Assembly: GCF_000196135.1 (NCBI RefSeq)
Contig: NC_005090.1
Location: forward strand, 630,001 to 694,000
Origin: Wolinella succinogenes DSM 1740
GTDB lineage: Bacteria > Campylobacterota > Campylobacteria > Campylobacterales > Helicobacteraceae
Length of the DNA stretch: 64,000 bases
Direction of reading: 5' to 3'
The notes below the pieces were generated by a model. The model saw only the letters and a list, made by a program, of their open reading frames with translations. It was not told where the DNA came from and searched no databases. Shown here piece after piece: positions 62,227 through 64,000 of the stretch. Positions within the stretch are counted from its first letter, which is position 1, and every line of letters starts with the position of its first letter. Both the position numbers and the translations under genes were made by a program.

Positions 62227-63930
62227 ATGCCAAGCTACCACCTAAGCCTTAACCCCGCCACTCAAGCCTTCCTTGAAGAGGCCAAAGAGGAGATACAAAA
62301 GCAAAATCTTTTTTCTTTTCATTCTTCCGCCCAGACCCTCGTCTCCAACGAAAAAGAGACCGCCCCTCTTTTTGCCCCCGAAATCAACTGGTATCTCAAG
62401 AACTCTCTTGATTCCAAAGAGGAGAAGCTAAAGACTCTCTCCCTCCTTTATGAGGCAAGAGCCATCAAATTTGATCATGCCCTCCACCAAGACTATGAAG
62501 AGAGTGTCTCTCCCTCTCTTCTTATCATTGGAGAGAGTCAAAGCGCCAAAGAGTTTGCCTCTAAAGCTTTAGAATCCTCCTTTGAGGTGGAGATTCTCCC
62601 CTATGAGAGTATTGAGAGTATTGAGGGGAAACTAGGAGCCTTTGTAGCCAACCTCACGGATGGAAGCTCTAGAGAGTTTGCCCAAGGAGTCCTCTTTAGG
62701 GAGGATGAGTTTGCCTCTAAGTATATGGGGATTGAGAAAGTCTCTGACTTTGAAGATGCCAAAGAGCTTTTAGAGAAACTCCAAAGTCGTCTAGGAATCT
62801 ATCGCTACAAGACCACCATCACCTATAATCCTGAGATCTGCCAATATCATCATCGCCGAGAGAAGTCCTGTAGTAAGTGCGCCACCCTCTGTCCTACCTT
62901 TGGGGTGGTGAATGATGATTCCAAGATGGAGCTCCTCTTCTCCCAACTAGATTGTGTTGGCTGTGGAGGCTGTATCTCCGCCTGTCCCACGGGAGCCATC
63001 GATTACGCTCCCTATCCCAAGGAGGCTCTCTATGAGATTGCCCGACTCTACAATGAGACGACGATCTTAATGATCCCTGAGCCCTTCCTCAAAGATCTAG
63101 AGGAGGTCACTCTCCCTAAAGGAATCACTCCTTTGATTATTGATCGAGAGAAGTTCCCCTCTGAGATGCATCTTCTCACTCTATTGCAAGAGAGCGGAAG
63201 CTCACTTCTCTTCTACTCCCCCATCATCTCTCGCCCCACCAAAGAGGCTAACGAGATGCTCAATCAAATCTATCTCAAGGCCTATGGTGAGCCAGCCCTC
63301 TATCTTGCTCAAGATATTCCCACTCTCCTAGAGGCACTCCCTAAGGCTCACAAGATAGAGAAGAGCCTCTATCGCTACACGCCTAAGCCCAACGAGTTAA
63401 GACGCAAGACCTTTGGAGAGAGGCTTCGCTATATCATCAAGGAGCAAGAGTTAGGTCAAGTCCCTAGTGGAGATTTCATCCGCTATGGAGAGATTAAAGT
63501 GGATCAAGAGAAGTGCACCCTCTGCCTCTCTTGCGTGGGAGCTTGCAATGTCAATGCCCTCACCGCCAACTCCAATGAGTTCACCCTAGATTTTAACGCC
63601 TCTTTGTGCACCACCTGTGGCTACTGTCTTCCTAGCTGTCCTGAGAATGCCATCACACTAGAGCTAAGCGGCATCACTTTGGCTCCCTCTTGGTTTGAGT
63701 CCAAGGTGATGGCTAGAGATGAGATGTTTAAATGCATTGAGTGTGGCAAGCCCTTTGCCACCAAGAAATCGGTGGAGAAGATCAAGAATCTCATGTCACC
63801 CCTCTTTGTGGGTAACGCCTTCAAGTTAAAGACGCTGGAGTGCTGTCCTGATTGCAAGGTGAAGGTGATGGTAGGCTTTAGCAGTGAAGCCGATTCCAAG
63901 AGAGAGACTATTTTAGAGGAGGTGGAGTGA
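62227..63930 (+). CDS. Multi-cluster 4Fe-4S ferredoxin protein of a formate-dehydrogenase-type cluster
   Basis: 567 residues, no signal peptide. Cys motifs: CQYHHRREKSCSKCATLCP near 204-222, CVGCGGCISACP near 242, CTLCLSCVGAC near 430, CTTCGYCLPSCP near 460, then a zinc-ribbon-like CIECGK near 502 and CCPDC near 538. That gives about four 4Fe-4S clusters. The N-terminal 200 residues have no Cys and no motif I know. In Campylobacterota such proteins lie upstream of formate dehydrogenase genes together with a TorD chaperone, as begins here, so a role in formate dehydrogenase maturation or electron transfer is likely. Confidence 0.75.
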   Translation: MPSYHLSLNPATQAFLEEAKEEIQKQNLFSFHSSAQTLVSNEKETAPLFAPEINWYLKNSLDSKEEKLKTLSLLYEARAIKFDHALHQDYEESVSPSLLIIGESQSAKEFASKALESSFEVEILPYESIESIEGKLGAFVANLTDGSSREFAQGVLFREDEFASKYMGIEKVSDFEDAKELLEKLQSRLGIYRYKTTITYNPEICQYHHRREKSCSKCATLCPTFGVVNDDSKMELLFSQLDCVGCGGCISACPTGAIDYAPYPKEALYEIARLYNETTILMIPEPFLKDLEEVTLPKGITPLIIDREKFPSEMHLLTLLQESGSSLLFYSPIISRPTKEANEMLNQIYLKAYGEPALYLAQDIPTLLEALPKAHKIEKSLYRYTPKPNELRRKTFGERLRYIIKEQELGQVPSGDFIRYGEIKVDQEKCTLCLSCVGACNVNALTANSNEFTLDFNASLCTTCGYCLPSCPENAITLELSGITLAPSWFESKVMARDEMFKCIECGKPFATKKSVEKIKNLMSPLFVGNAFKLKTLECCPDCKVKVMVGFSSEADSKRETILEEVE

Positions 63931-64000
63931 TGGATCACGCCAATATCAATAAAGCGCGGGAGATTTACTACAGCCTCCTTGGAATCTTCTTGACCTACGG
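63930..64000 (+). CDS. TorD-family chaperone, 5' end only
   Basis: Starts ATG at 63930, overlapping the ferredoxin stop codon by one base, and is open to the window end (MDHANINKAREIYYSLLGIF). The phrase AREIYYSLLGIFLTY resembles the first helix of TorD/DmsD-type chaperones (xRxxxYxxLAxxF), which insert molybdenum cofactor into Tat-exported enzymes. Only 23 residues are visible, so this is tentative and rests mainly on the context. Confidence 0.5.
   Translation, partial: MDHANINKAREIYYSLLGIFLTY

Overview
The window comes from a campylobacterotal chromosome and is almost certainly Wolinella succinogenes. The asparaginase at 12042-13088 has the residue pattern of the known W. succinogenes enzyme. 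The surroundings fit: an aspA-dcuA-ansA block, a polysulfide-reductase-type complex, a CetAB-like energy-taxis pair, the NikKMLQO nickel transporter, gmhB-hldD-hldE-gmhA and the start of a formate-dehydrogenase-type accessory cluster. Coding density is very high, many genes overlap by 1-20 bases, and no rRNA, tRNA, IS element, integrase or CRISPR array was seen. No gene-free stretch exceeds 300 bases; the longest is 11783-12041, which holds a structured RNA region and a terminator.

Layout. 1-189: tail of a chemoreceptor-like gene. 268-3338: ECF nickel transporter. 3335-5735: LysE-type exporter and SulP anion transporter. 5695-6407: an AT-rich single-gene insert between two perfect 43-bp direct repeats. 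6367-8923: glycosyltransferase, methylthioribose kinase, LOG protein. 8920-11782: two-component system. 11820-15884: aspA-dcuA-ansA with terminators. 15989-20015: small regulator, acetyltransferase, lipoprotein, cmoB, thioesterase, a fused nadD-rsfS and a frameshifted nikR. 20167-23409: prepilin peptidase, LptF/G permease, truA, SafE-like protein. 23403-26961: ADP-heptose genes. 26965-30652: zinc-finger protein and an anaerobic ribonucleotide reductase whose glycyl-radical domain is a separate 61-residue ORF, then its activase. 30656-34229: YhcH protein, pabB, pabC-like lyase, Rrf2 regulator, GH18-like protein. 34242-38213: receiver/PP2C/ATPase regulator broken at a C8 tract, STAS protein, PAS protein and chemoreceptor. 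38210-43382: dnaJ, recR, cytochrome c, alr, phosphoesterase, EamA permease. 43423-49834: PsrABC-type molybdoenzyme with cytochromes. 49821-53916: arylpyruvate ferredoxin oxidoreductase with aryl-CoA ligase and ACT protein. 54019-62077: permease, thioesterase, trpB, nitroreductase, dacA, dicarboxylate symporter, lone asparaginase N-domain, broken EamA gene and small membrane proteins. 62227-64000: multi-cluster ferredoxin and the start of a TorD-like chaperone.

Metabolic reading: periplasmic asparaginase, DcuA and AspA together turn asparagine/aspartate into fumarate for anaerobic respiration. The molybdoenzyme with its b- and c-type cytochromes is a second quinone-linked respiratory branch. 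NikKMLQO supplies nickel, presumably under NikR, yet nikR is out of frame here at a G7 tract.

The most notable points are the split NrdD with a detached glycyl-radical domain, two regulator genes broken at homopolymeric G/C tracts (possible phase variation), the repeat-flanked gene insertion that resolved a 39-nt tail-to-tail gene overlap, and the nadD-rsfS fusion that keeps an internal ribosome binding site.
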